Below, piece after piece: positions 1 through 6,466 of a DNA stretch of 14,204 bases. Numbering within the stretch: position 1 is the first letter of the stretch; every line of letters begins with the position of its first letter. Both the position numbers and the translations under genes were made by a program. This DNA is from Thermoplasmata archaeon. Lineage in GTDB: Archaea > Thermoplasmatota > E2 > UBA9212. The notes under the pieces are model-generated. The model was given only the letters and a program-made list of their open reading frames with translations. It had not been told where the DNA came from and did not search any database. The DNA lies in the NCBI GenBank assembly GCA_013329495.1, contig DUKC01000120.1:411-14614 (forward strand), read 5' to 3'.

Positions 1-174
1 ACCCCAAGAACCCATATGCCCTTATAGTGAAAGACGCAACTTTTTAAACTTTTATTTCGTCTTCTACAAGGAGACAAGAGCCATATATTAGTTTAATTTG
101 TTACGTTCTTGACTATAGTTCGATTCTCAGAAACGCATAAGAACATATAACTGGCTATTTTGGATGGTGTCCAA

Positions 175-2211
175 TTAATACAAATCATCAGTGAGCATTT
201 CTATCACAAAGACGGAACTCCAGCCGAACTGAAAACAGGAGGGCATTTCTTCAAATGTTTTGTCGGGGCGGCTTGTCCATATCCATCCAACCTCTCCGGT
301 AAGTGCGTCATAATTCTCATAAATTCCTCCCTTCTCAGGAGTACTCATCATCGAAAACAGTCTGTTTTTGAGTTCCAGAGCTTCTTGTTCATAACTGTGT
401 TCTTTTAAGGTATCGTATGCACTGTAAGCTGTGATTAGCCAGATCTGCCCTCGCCAGTAAGCCCCCTCGCCCTCATGATCATAGAATTTGGAGTTGTATG
501 CTACCGTTGGTATTGGATATTTTCCAAAGAATTCGTCTGGATTGAGCAAGTGCTCTTCTATCACCCTTTCTATTCTAGTCTGGTTGTTGCTAAGACCGAC
601 CCATGCTGGGAACCAAATTGCAGGAGTTAATATCTCAACATGCTCGTGCTCTTCAGCCATGCTAATAAGATCAAACCAGCACCCCTTCTCCTCATTCCAC
701 ATCGTAGACTCTACTAAAGATGCCAGCTTCGACGCTTTTCTGCCCCAGTGAGATTGCTCATGCTTGTGTAAGATCTTTGCCCAGTCTTCTAGATACTTGT
801 AGTATTGGTAGAGCCAGCAGTTGAGGTCCAGAGAGTCTATTTTTGTTTGGTAAACCGAGCCCACGAAACCCATGTCTATGTCCTCGGGCAGATACCTTGG
901 CGTGTCATCCCACCCAGTCTCATCGGGTGTGTGGAACTCATAAAGTCCATCGTTATCTGCATCCCTTTCTCGCTCAAACCACCCCATGTAGCTAGAACCA
1001 TACTCGTACATCTGTCTCAAGAATGTCTCGTTTTTTGTCTCTTTCCATATCTCATTTACTATCCATCCTTGAACAGGAGGCTGGCTTATGCTAGAAACTG
1101 GAGCAAGAGAATCGTCGAGCATGTGGCAAAGCATCCCGTCAGGCTTTAGACCTTCAAACTGAAGGAGCATGTTTTCTATTGCTAGGTCTGGATCAAAATG
1201 ATTGTACCCAAGAGCGTGAAATGGAGTGTCCCAACCCCAAAAGAAGTTGTAATGAACCTTGGAAGGAACCGAACCCCAATAGTTCATTTCGCCTCGTGGA
1301 GCATACAGATTCATGCGTAATGCGGTCATGGCTTCAACCATCAGCGGATTCCACTTTGGGTCATTTGGGGCCAGACTGTTGAGATAGCCCTTCCAATCTC
1401 CGACAACTTGCTTGTATAATTGGTCAGGATTGTGAGAGTGGAGTATTTCTTTCCCTTTTTCGGCAAGCTCAAAGGCGTCTGATTTATCGTCTGTGAAACC
1501 AATAACGAGATAAAACTCACTAATCGGCTGTTCGCTAACCAGTGAGTTGCCGACCAAGGAGAAATCAAAACTGGGATGAATAGCCCTGTAAACTCGAACT
1601 GTTTCTCCCAAAACGGTGTTCGCAAGTTCAGGCCTTAAAGGAGGTGGAATTATCGATGCAGAGTCCAAGGCAATTTTACCGCGCTTTTCCAGAGGATAGA
1701 GGACAACATTACACTCATTAACCATGCCCTCCTCAGCGATTGAATCATCCCTATCGATATGAAAGCTGACTCTGCCGGGATTCTCGAGTTTGCAATTTAT
1801 CAAAAGCAGATTAGTATCGATGAAAAACACCCTCGCCTCATAAAATCCGTTGGTTTCTTCTATTCCCCATGACCTGAATTTTACTTCTCTCTCTCCGGGC
1901 TTTTTTCCATCAAAGGTCAACCAAGAATGAGAAAACATTGCGTTGTTTGCTGTTAGGCACGTGTAGTAAGCAAGCTTTAAAAACCGATTGTCCGTCAGGT
2001 TGGCCTTGACACCATAATGAGAACCGAAGTCAGAGATCACTCCCCCCGTGACAACATCCTCTATGTAATACGGATAACCGCTGAATTCAACTTTAAGATC
2101 TTCAAAGGTTACTCTCCCTTGAGGAGCAGCTTCTTCTTTTTCTTCTTCGACGCATCCAGAAAAAAAGGAGAAAAACAAAACAAAAACAAGAAACAAAGCA
2201 ATCTTATTCAT
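175..2211 (-). CDS. Exported lipoprotein glycoside hydrolase, GH63-like
   Basis: A 678-aa protein. Residues 1-20 form a lipoprotein signal: a short basic start, a hydrophobic core rich in Phe/Leu, and a lipobox ending FFSGC with Cys20. A Glu-rich linker follows, so the enzyme is probably membrane-anchored on the outside of the cell. Roughly residues 30-280 look like a beta-rich N-terminal domain and 280-678 like an (alpha/alpha)6 barrel. GH63/GH37-type signatures are visible: WGWDTPF (325-331), ETGWDDTPRY (431-440, D435 as probable general acid), YWRGQIW (585-591) and YENYDALTGE (631-640, E632 as probable base). GH63 includes alpha-glucosidases and mannosylglycerate/glucosylglycerate hydrolases; substrate specificity cannot be read here. 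ATG start lies 26 nt after a TATA element. The gene is not in an operon. Clan assignment is firm, exact subfamily less so. Confidence 0.82.
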   Translation of the reverse strand: MNKIALFLVFVLFFSFFSGCVEEEKEEAAPQGRVTFEDLKVEFSGYPYYIEDVVTGGVISDFGSHYGVKANLTDNRFLKLAYYTCLTANNAMFSHSWLTFDGKKPGEREVKFRSWGIEETNGFYEARVFFIDTNLLLINCKLENPGRVSFHIDRDDSIAEEGMVNECNVVLYPLEKRGKIALDSASIIPPPLRPELANTVLGETVRVYRAIHPSFDFSLVGNSLVSEQPISEFYLVIGFTDDKSDAFELAEKGKEILHSHNPDQLYKQVVGDWKGYLNSLAPNDPKWNPLMVEAMTALRMNLYAPRGEMNYWGSVPSKVHYNFFWGWDTPFHALGYNHFDPDLAIENMLLQFEGLKPDGMLCHMLDDSLAPVSSISQPPVQGWIVNEIWKETKNETFLRQMYEYGSSYMGWFERERDADNDGLYEFHTPDETGWDDTPRYLPEDIDMGFVGSVYQTKIDSLDLNCWLYQYYKYLEDWAKILHKHEQSHWGRKASKLASLVESTMWNEEKGCWFDLISMAEEHEHVEILTPAIWFPAWVGLSNNQTRIERVIEEHLLNPDEFFGKYPIPTVAYNSKFYDHEGEGAYWRGQIWLITAYSAYDTLKEHSYEQEALELKNRLFSMMSTPEKGGIYENYDALTGEVGWIWTSRPDKTFEEMPSCFQFGWSSVFVIEMLTDDLY

Positions 2212-2230
2212 AAAGAATGAATTCGATTGA

Positions 2231-2246
2231 AGAATATAAAAGTTTA
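2231..2246 (-). promoter_or_regulatory. TATA element of the lipoprotein hydrolase gene
   Basis: On the minus strand this reads AACTTTTATATTCT, centred about 26 nt before the ATG at 2211. It is preceded by a purine-rich BRE-like stretch. The spacing implies a leaderless or nearly leaderless mRNA. Confidence 0.55.
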
Positions 2247-2364
2247 GTTTAAAAAATAAGTGTTTTTAGATAGTATAAAAAAATAGGGAAGAAAATGATT
2301 TTATCTTTATATGTGGACTTTGATGAAGGGCAAAGCTCTCTATTGGATTTGGAGATGTGTGTGC

Positions 2365-2387
2365 TTTTGCAATGCAAATTTGCAAAA
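2365..2387. repeat. Overlapping palindromes in a divergent promoter region
   Basis: TTTTGCAA (2365-2372) and TTGCAAAA (2380-2387) form a perfect 8-bp inverted repeat with a 7-nt spacer. The perfect 12-bp palindrome TGCAAATTTGCA lies at 2373-2384 and overlaps it. A further half site TTTTGCA occurs at 2449-2455, just upstream of the aminotransferase TATA element. The position between two divergent genes suggests a regulator binding site. The rest of the 298-bp gap between these genes shows only AT-rich sequence and the two promoters. Confidence 0.4.
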
Positions 2388-2477
2388 TATTACAAGTAGC
2401 TAGTAATAGTAGATAAAGCCGTGATCTAAAAGATTGAGCTATCCCGTCTTTTGCACAAATTATTTGACAATAAAAAG

Positions 2478-2487
2478 TAATTTATAG
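2478..2487 (+). promoter_or_regulatory. TATA element of the aminotransferase gene
   Basis: TAATTTATAG is centred about 27 nt before the ATG at 2510. This supports that ATG over the upstream in-frame TTG at 2495, which would lie too close to the TATA box. Confidence 0.55.
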
Positions 2488-2509
2488 GATTCAATTGTTA
2501 ATTGGTCTT

Positions 2510-3625
2510 ATGGAAATTAAAGAATTCAAATTAGAGAGATTTTTTGGAAAATATGAGTTTACAGCTCCCTATCTATTATGCTGTTCGGATTGCGAATCTT
2601 TTGCTGTTAGCGAGCTGTTGGCTCTAGAAAAAAAATCAGGGGAAAAGCTAGATAAACTTTGGCTGGGATACACTGAATCTCAAGGCAACCCAGCCCTAAG
2701 ACAAGAAATTTCTAGGTTGTATAGGGACATAAAGCCAGAAGAGATAATTGTAACAAACGGAGCAGAGGAAGGCATATTTATTTTTATGAATGCTTTGCTC
2801 AAAGGGGGAGACCACATTCTCGTTCAATATCCAGCTTACCAATCTCTCTACGAAATTGCACGATCTATTGGCTGCGAGATAATCAAATGGGAAATGGATG
2901 ACAGGAATGATTGGAAGCTTGACTTTGATTTCCCAAAGAATAAGATCACTGAAAAGACGAAAACCGTTGTAATAAACTCCCCCCACAACCCAACTGGATA
3001 TTTAATTCCGAAAGAAGAGCTTAATGAATTAACTTGTATCGCAAAGAAGAGCAATGTCCATGTCTTTTCTGATGAGAGCTATAGGTTTTCAGAATACCAA
3101 GAAAAAGACAGAGCACCTTCGGTGTGCGAGATTTACGACAAAGGTGTTTCTCTTGGAGGGCTGTCAAAAGCATTTGGACTGTCTGGACTAAGGATAGGCT
3201 GGATTGCAACTAGAGATAAAAAGATTCTCCAAAGAATGTTATCATTTAAGGATTTCACGACGATGTGCTGCAGCGCACCAAGCGAATTTCTTTCCATACT
3301 CGCCCTGAGGCATAGAGAGTATCTGATTAAGCGCAACCTGGAAGTTATAGAAGCTAATCTCAACTTATTGGATAAGTTCTTTGAAAAGTATAACCATCTG
3401 TTTGAGTGGAAGAGGCCTGCGGCGGGACCAATAGCGTTCCCAAGAATCAAATTCGATAGAAATGCGGGGGAATTTTGTAAGAATTTGCTCGATAAGAAAG
3501 GTGTTCTGTTGGCACCAAGCACCAAGTTTGATTTTGGTAATGCACATTTTAGGATAGGGTTCGGAAGGAAAAACATGTTGGAAGCTTTGGAGAAGTTAGG
3601 AGAGTATCTCAAGGAAAATTTTTAA
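2510..3625 (+). CDS. Class I/II PLP-dependent aminotransferase
   Basis: A 371-aa fold-type I aminotransferase counted from ATG 2510; an in-frame TTG at 2495 would add five residues but sits inside the expected core promoter. Visible PLP motifs: NSPHNPTG (156-163), SDE followed by Tyr (D188 for the pyridine nitrogen, Y191 for the phenol oxygen), the Schiff-base lysine K220 in LGGLSKAFGLSGLRIGW, and R348 in FRIGFGR for the substrate carboxylate. The N-terminus contains a Cys-rich LLCCSDCES segment, a layout I associate with aminotransferases that resemble capreomycidine synthase-type proteins more than AspC; this is an impression, not a firm call. The gene stands alone, so its amino-acid substrate cannot be named. 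It is transcribed away from the lipoprotein hydrolase. Confidence 0.85.
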   Translation: MEIKEFKLERFFGKYEFTAPYLLCCSDCESFAVSELLALEKKSGEKLDKLWLGYTESQGNPALRQEISRLYRDIKPEEIIVTNGAEEGIFIFMNALLKGGDHILVQYPAYQSLYEIARSIGCEIIKWEMDDRNDWKLDFDFPKNKITEKTKTVVINSPHNPTGYLIPKEELNELTCIAKKSNVHVFSDESYRFSEYQEKDRAPSVCEIYDKGVSLGGLSKAFGLSGLRIGWIATRDKKILQRMLSFKDFTTMCCSAPSEFLSILALRHREYLIKRNLEVIEANLNLLDKFFEKYNHLFEWKRPAAGPIAFPRIKFDRNAGEFCKNLLDKKGVLLAPSTKFDFGNAHFRIGFGRKNMLEALEKLGEYLKENF

Positions 3626-3650
3626 ATTTTTGTTGCGGTATTAAGAAATA

Positions 3651-3712
3651 GTTAGGCGCTCTTGGGAGGAAAGAATAAAATGAGTTTTCAGCTAGTCTAA
3701 AGCGCCCCTAAC
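3651..3712. repeat. Imperfect inverted repeat between convergent genes
   Basis: GTTAGGCGCT (3651-3660) pairs with AGCGCCCCTAAC (3701-3712) as 6 bp plus 4 bp around a 2-nt bulge, with a 40-nt loop. The right arm lies within the last codons of the methyltransferase gene. It may act as a boundary or terminator between convergent transcripts, but the long loop makes this weak. Confidence 0.25.
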
Positions 3713-4309
3713 CACCACTAATCTCTCAAAAAACAGCTTTTTTTCTCTAGGGATTTCCACAACAAATCCTTTATTTCTAGCAAAATTTATCGTTTCTTCT
3801 ATTCCGGAAAGAGAGGAGACCACCAACAAAAATCGTCCTTTCCCGGATAGATAATCGCCCACCCCCTTCAGAAATTCGGTTATCGCTCTCCTCCCATCTT
3901 TTCCTCCATCCCACGAGATTTCAAGCCATCTATCCCCTATTTCCGGATGGTCAATTGGAAGATAAGGAGGGTTGAAGAGTATCAGGTCAAATTTGCTTTC
4001 TAATCCATCAAAGAAGTTCGTCCTTATGACCTTCAATCCTTTAGATCTAGCACATCTCACAGCATAGGGATTTATGTCAGTTGTGACAATCCGGGATATT
4101 TTAGATTTTTTGGAGAGTGTCTTGGCTATGATGCCGCTTCCTGTTCCCAATTCCAACACAGAATCGTTCTCCTTGACTTCGCTCAAGGCTGCCTCTAGAA
4201 GCAGAAATGTATCTTCTGCAGGTTCGTACACGTGCTCGCAAACTTCTTCATTCATTTGAAACTCGCCTAGACGCCTGAATCTAACAATATATGGATAGAT
4301 GGCATTCAT
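3692..4309 (-). CDS. HemK/Mtq2-family class I methyltransferase
   Basis: About 205 aa from ATG 4309. It has an EPAED segment (29-33), the SAM-binding glycine motif ELGTGSG (53-59), an acidic strand end in TTDINPYAV, and NPPYLP (113-118), the catalytic (D/N)PPY signature of N5-glutamine and related amino-methyltransferases. WDGGKDGR (about 133-140) is also typical of archaeal HemK-like proteins. By family, the likely target is the GGQ glutamine of release factor aRF1, a reaction that in archaea and eukaryotes usually needs a Trm112-like partner; none is seen in the window. An in-frame TTG lies at 4315, and ATG 4255 would give a 187-aa form starting just before the conserved core. The TATA element at 4341-4350 favours the longer form. 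Monocistronic. Confidence 0.8.
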   Translation of the reverse strand: MNAIYPYIVRFRRLGEFQMNEEVCEHVYEPAEDTFLLLEAALSEVKENDSVLELGTGSGIIAKTLSKKSKISRIVTTDINPYAVRCARSKGLKVIRTNFFDGLESKFDLILFNPPYLPIDHPEIGDRWLEISWDGGKDGRRAITEFLKGVGDYLSGKGRFLLVVSSLSGIEETINFARNKGFVVEIPREKKLFFERLVVVRGALD

Positions 4310-4340
4310 ACCCAAGGGTATACATGTCCATGTAACTTAC

Positions 4341-4350
4341 ATTTATACTT
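4341..4350 (-). promoter_or_regulatory. TATA element of the HemK-like gene
   Basis: The minus strand reads AAAAGTATAAATG here. A start site about 25 nt downstream falls near 4320, giving a leader of roughly 10 nt to ATG 4309. Confidence 0.5.
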
Positions 4351-4485
4351 TTCTATTTGTTTTGCCTTTGCGGGCCCATTATTGGCTTTGCAAGTGAGTT
4401 TAGAAAGGATACCCAGGTTTTTTAGTATATTAGCTTAGGTCGAACATCTAGTTCTCTAATAATTATGCAGAGGTGAATAAAAAGG

Positions 4486-4515
4486 GTTTCAATCCCTTAT
4501 AGGTATTCTGTAGAC
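4486..4515 (-). CRISPR. Orphan CRISPR-type repeat, single copy
   Basis: On the minus strand this 30-nt unit begins GTCTACAGAA, has the core CCTATAAGG, and ends GGATTGAAAC. The 30-nt length, CCTATAAGG-like centre and terminal ATTGAAAC (the usual 8-nt 5' handle of Cas6-processed crRNA, 4486-4493) match the common family of repeats used by type I-B and type III systems in archaea and clostridia. No second copy is found 60-75 nt to either side or elsewhere in the window, so this is not a visible array. Its orientation is the same as the frameshifted cas6 gene about 0.9 kb upstream. It overlaps the last eight codons and stop codon of a 51-codon ORF. The chance of such a match is low but it is called by pattern only. 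Confidence 0.6.
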
Positions 4516-4644
4516 CATTTTTGGTTGCATTTTATCAATCTTATTGGAAACTTTCTTTATGTTCATTGCGTAGAATGATTCTAAATCTTTTCGAAGCGTT
4601 GTTTCAGGTTCTGTCTTAGCTATAAGCCCTACAAACTCACTCAC
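4489..4644 (-). CDS. Small ORF of unknown function ending in the CRISPR-type repeat
   Basis: A 51-codon ORF with GTG start at 4644, overlapping the hepT stop by 8 nt. The translation begins VSEFVGLIAKTEPETTLRKD and ends with VYRIPIRD, where the last eight codons and the stop lie inside the orphan repeat. It is hydrophilic, with mixed charges and purine-rich codons like the neighbouring genes, so it looks like real or formerly real coding sequence. I do not recognise a family. It could be a gene truncated by recombination at the repeat, a fragment of a longer protein, or a chance frame over the end of an operon. Confidence 0.35.
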   Translation of the reverse strand: MSEFVGLIAKTEPETTLRKDLESFYAMNIKKVSNKIDKMQPKMVYRIPIRD

Positions 4645-4936
4645 TCCTTAACCCCCCCAACTGATTTTTTGCATTCTCTATCAGCTCATCCAAACACTCT
4701 AAAAGAGTTGCCATTTCTCTTAACTCTTCTTCTTTGATGTTATAATATTCGTGAGCGATCAAATTCCTGAGAAAGACGAGCCTTTTGCTCTCGTTTAAGG
4801 TCTTTTTACTTATCATCTTATTCCCGTAGAGCAGTTTAAATATTTCTCCATACGTGGATGGAAAACCAAAGTTTTTCTCAGACACTACCAGCTCACCAAG
4901 TTCTATAGCAGAATTCACTGCCTGAGAACACTCCAT
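4637..4936 (-). CDS. hepT: HepT-like HEPN ribonuclease toxin, 5' end frame-disrupted
   Basis: The 99 aa from ATG 4936 are all-helical and hold the HEPN RX4HXY motif as RNLIAHEYY (R57, H62, Y64), the proposed RNase active site of HepT toxins (DUF86). A family member should start about 35 residues earlier. The same frame is open upstream to 5032 and encodes fitting helix sequence (KKKQKELLKQNTSDYLVF), but contains no start codon. The expected start is the ATG at 5045, overlapping the mntA stop as ATGA; it begins MIRLASIIS and is out of frame by one base. One extra nucleotide between 5045 and about 4980, a stretch with two A5 runs, therefore splits the gene. Tyr64 of the motif is the residue AMPylated by MntA-type antitoxins in this family. 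Either a decayed toxin, a shortened product from 4936, or a sequence error. Confidence 0.72.
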   Translation of the reverse strand: MECSQAVNSAIELGELVVSEKNFGFPSTYGEIFKLLYGNKMISKKTLNESKRLVFLRNLIAHEYYNIKEEELREMATLLECLDELIENAKNQLGGLRSE

Positions 4937-5041
4937 CGCAAGGGCATTGAAAACAAGGTAGTCTGATGTGTTCTGTTTGAGGAGCTCTTTTTGCTTTTTC
5001 TTTGTGCCTTTGCGTTCTAGATATGATCGAGGCTAGCCTTA

Positions 5042-5389
5042 TCATGCTAATATCCTCCTGCTCATTTTTTCATATAAATAAGACATCTCAAGATATTCTC
5101 TCAGCGTTTCCCACTTTATCTGCAGAAAATATTTTTCATTTCTCACAAACAACGTTTTCCCATATTTTAATACTTCGAACTTAATATATAAGGGTAACCT
5201 GGAAAAAGGAACTACATCCAATAGATTCGAGGAAAAATTAGAGATCTCCGCTTCTAAATTAGAATTTTTAAGTAAAACAGCAATATCCATATCAGAGAGT
5301 GATTTTTCCTTTCCCTTTGCATGTAAGCCGAACAGGATTATGGCCATTACATCGGGGTATTTCTTTAGCTCTTCCACTATTCTGTTCAT
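5042..5389 (-). CDS. mntA: MntA-like minimal nucleotidyltransferase (HepT antitoxin)
   Basis: About 115 aa from ATG 5389; an alternative GTG at 5401 would overlap the cas6 stop by 8 nt. This is the size and order of MNT-domain antitoxins encoded just upstream of HEPN toxins. The polymerase-beta motif normally written GSX10DXD appears as FGLHAKGKEKSLSDMDIAVL: the two aspartates (D33, D35) and the spacing are kept, but the serine after Gly21 is Leu22. A third acidic residue candidate is D58 in LLDVV. In characterised pairs the enzyme AMPylates a tyrosine of HepT to neutralise it; loss of the Ser may weaken nucleotide binding. The TGA stop overlaps an ATG at 5045, the expected hepT start. Confidence 0.75.
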   Translation of the reverse strand: MNRIVEELKKYPDVMAIILFGLHAKGKEKSLSDMDIAVLLKNSNLEAEISNFSSNLLDVVPFSRLPLYIKFEVLKYGKTLFVRNEKYFLQIKWETLREYLEMSYLYEKMSRRILA

Positions 5390-5393
5390 TGCT

Positions 5394-5831
5394 TTAATCA
5401 CTCAGCACCTCGAACATACCAAAACCCTGAGAGTTTTTTGAGCCTATCCCACAATCGTAGGCCAGCTTTAATAATCTTTTGTTTCCATCCAATACAAAGT
5501 TTCCTATCCCTCCTTTTATAATGTTATCCCTGTACTTCAAAACTTTTTCTTTTGGCTTTCCCATCAATCCTATCTTCAGTTTCCTTGCCCTCGCCTCTTT
5601 TTTATAAAAGGCTTTATGCTTCTTTCTCAAATTTTTGTCTATCAGATCTACAAATTCCTCTTCATAAGGAGAATAATAATAGGTTTTCTTCTTGCTTTCT
5701 TTTGTCATCAGGGTGCTATATACAACCACCGGGGAGAGCATCTTCACTTTCATTTTATCCCATATCTCTGGCTTTTGGTGAATCTTTATTTCTTCAATTG
5801 AAATGCTCTCCCCGTAAAGATTGAGGTCATT
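5394..5831 (-). pseudogene. cas6: cas6, C-terminal part (frameshifted)
   Basis: This frame begins at AAT 5831 and reads NDLNLYGESISIEEIKIHQK, then continues through KMLSPVVVYSTL to the stop at 5394. The first ATG is at 5753. It contains the C-terminal Cas6 ferredoxin-fold signatures: LSPVVV, a KKTYYYSPYEEEF segment, and the glycine-rich loop GIGSKNSQGFG near the end, which grips repeat RNA. It directly continues the Cas6 N-terminal part, which ends LANSMLKK in another frame. The break is at an A7 run (5830-5836): with one A fewer the two parts join as LKNDL. Cas6 cuts CRISPR precursor RNA within the repeat. No other cas gene is visible in the window. Confidence 0.78.
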
Positions 5832-6228
5832 TTTTTAACATCGAGTTTGCCAGTTCTTTTACAAATCTGTCTAAGAGGGAGGAGATGATCAGTTCGACGG
5901 GGGGAAAGAAACTTATGGTCCCATTATGGATCCTATATCTTCCATAAAGTTTTGAAAATGTAAACATCTTAAAACTTCTTTTTTCGAATGAAAACCCCCT
6001 GTTGTGAAGAAACTCCGCCAGGGAGGGAGTTATGTTATTATAGATGAAACTATAGATGAAACTTTGTATATAATAATTGTAATCTAAAGGGAGGGTTAAC
6101 ACTTCTCTCGGGATAAATCTTGAGGGTCGCTCTCTTCTTTTTACAATCTCTTTTTTGATATATATAATTATACCGTCCCCAGGCTTTATGAAATCGTGTA
6201 AGTTATACACTATACCAAATCTTTTCAA
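5827..6228 (-). pseudogene. cas6: cas6, N-terminal part with a non-Cas6 extension
   Basis: Open from a TTG at 6228 to a stop at 5827. Codons from about 6102 down give LTLPLDYNYYIQSFIYSFIY, then FLHNRGF and KMFTFSKL, typical of the Cas6 N-terminal RAMP domain. By analogy with Pyrococcus Cas6, Y59 (IYSF), H75 (FLHN) and K87 (FKMFTFS), counted from the TTG, could form the catalytic set. The first strand is better in another frame: codons 6130-6107 give ATLKIYPE, which joins to EVLTLPLDY if one base near 6106 is dropped, but no start codon precedes it. Residues 1-35 do not look like Cas6 and probably belong to the degraded ORF upstream. So the gene seems broken at its start, near 6106, and at 5830-5836. 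Joined, it would be near the usual 240 aa. Confidence 0.75.
6157..6170 (-). promoter_or_regulatory. Possible TATA element for cas6
   Basis: TAATTATATATATC on the minus strand. Initiation about 25 nt downstream would fall near 6137, a few nucleotides before the ATLKIYPE strand of Cas6 (6130), which fits leaderless transcription of an original cas6 start now lost. AT-rich chance matches are common. Confidence 0.3.
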
Positions 6229-6409
6229 ATTCCAGTCCCAATCGCCTTCATATATACCTGGATGATCCCGCCCAATTCCAAGTTCAATTAAATCTTTAAT
6301 TTTAGCCTTTGATTAATCCGTCTTCTTTTTTAATGCTTCACAAATCTTTTTTACATCGCTTTATGTTTTCATCCCTTAGCAAGTAGGCATAATTCCTATT
6401 TTTTGGCAT
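6229..6409 (-). pseudogene. Degraded ORF of unknown origin
   Basis: Broken reading frames between the tRNA and cas6. ATG 6409 opens a 23-residue frame (MPKNRNYAYLLRDENIKRCK...) ending at 6338. A second frame carries DVKKICEALKKKTD, a stop at 6313-6315, then SKAKIKDLIELGIGRDHPGI and GDWDWNLKRFGIVYNLHDF, continuing below 6229 as IKPGDGIIIYIKK. The alternate frame KEDGLIK would bridge the stop. The amino-acid texture is protein-like (Trp/Asp-rich, PGDG turn), so this looks like one gene with several frame lesions. I do not recognise the family. The LLRDENIK segment is faintly like the N-terminal region of some archaeal tyrosine integrases, which would suit a position beside a tRNA gene, but this is speculative. 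Confidence 0.35.
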
Positions 6410-6466
6410 AAGTAATTACTATCGCTCACAAGACGCGAGAGTTAGTTTTTCGAACTCAAATGCACA

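Noticed and set aside
1..174. Possible gene leaving the left edge on the minus strand: ATG at 15 (MGSWG) about 30 nt after a TTTAAAAAG box at 41-50
   Set aside because: Only five codons are visible, so coding cannot be judged. The rest of 1-174 shows only AT-rich sequence.
3133..3612. Minus-strand ORF (159 codons) opposite the aminotransferase
   Set aside because: Overlaps the PLP motifs on the other strand and has no recognisable protein features.
4420..4452. Possible degenerate second CRISPR repeat about 36 nt downstream of the orphan repeat
   Set aside because: Hand alignment matches only about 11 of 30 positions, no better than expected for AT-rich sequence.
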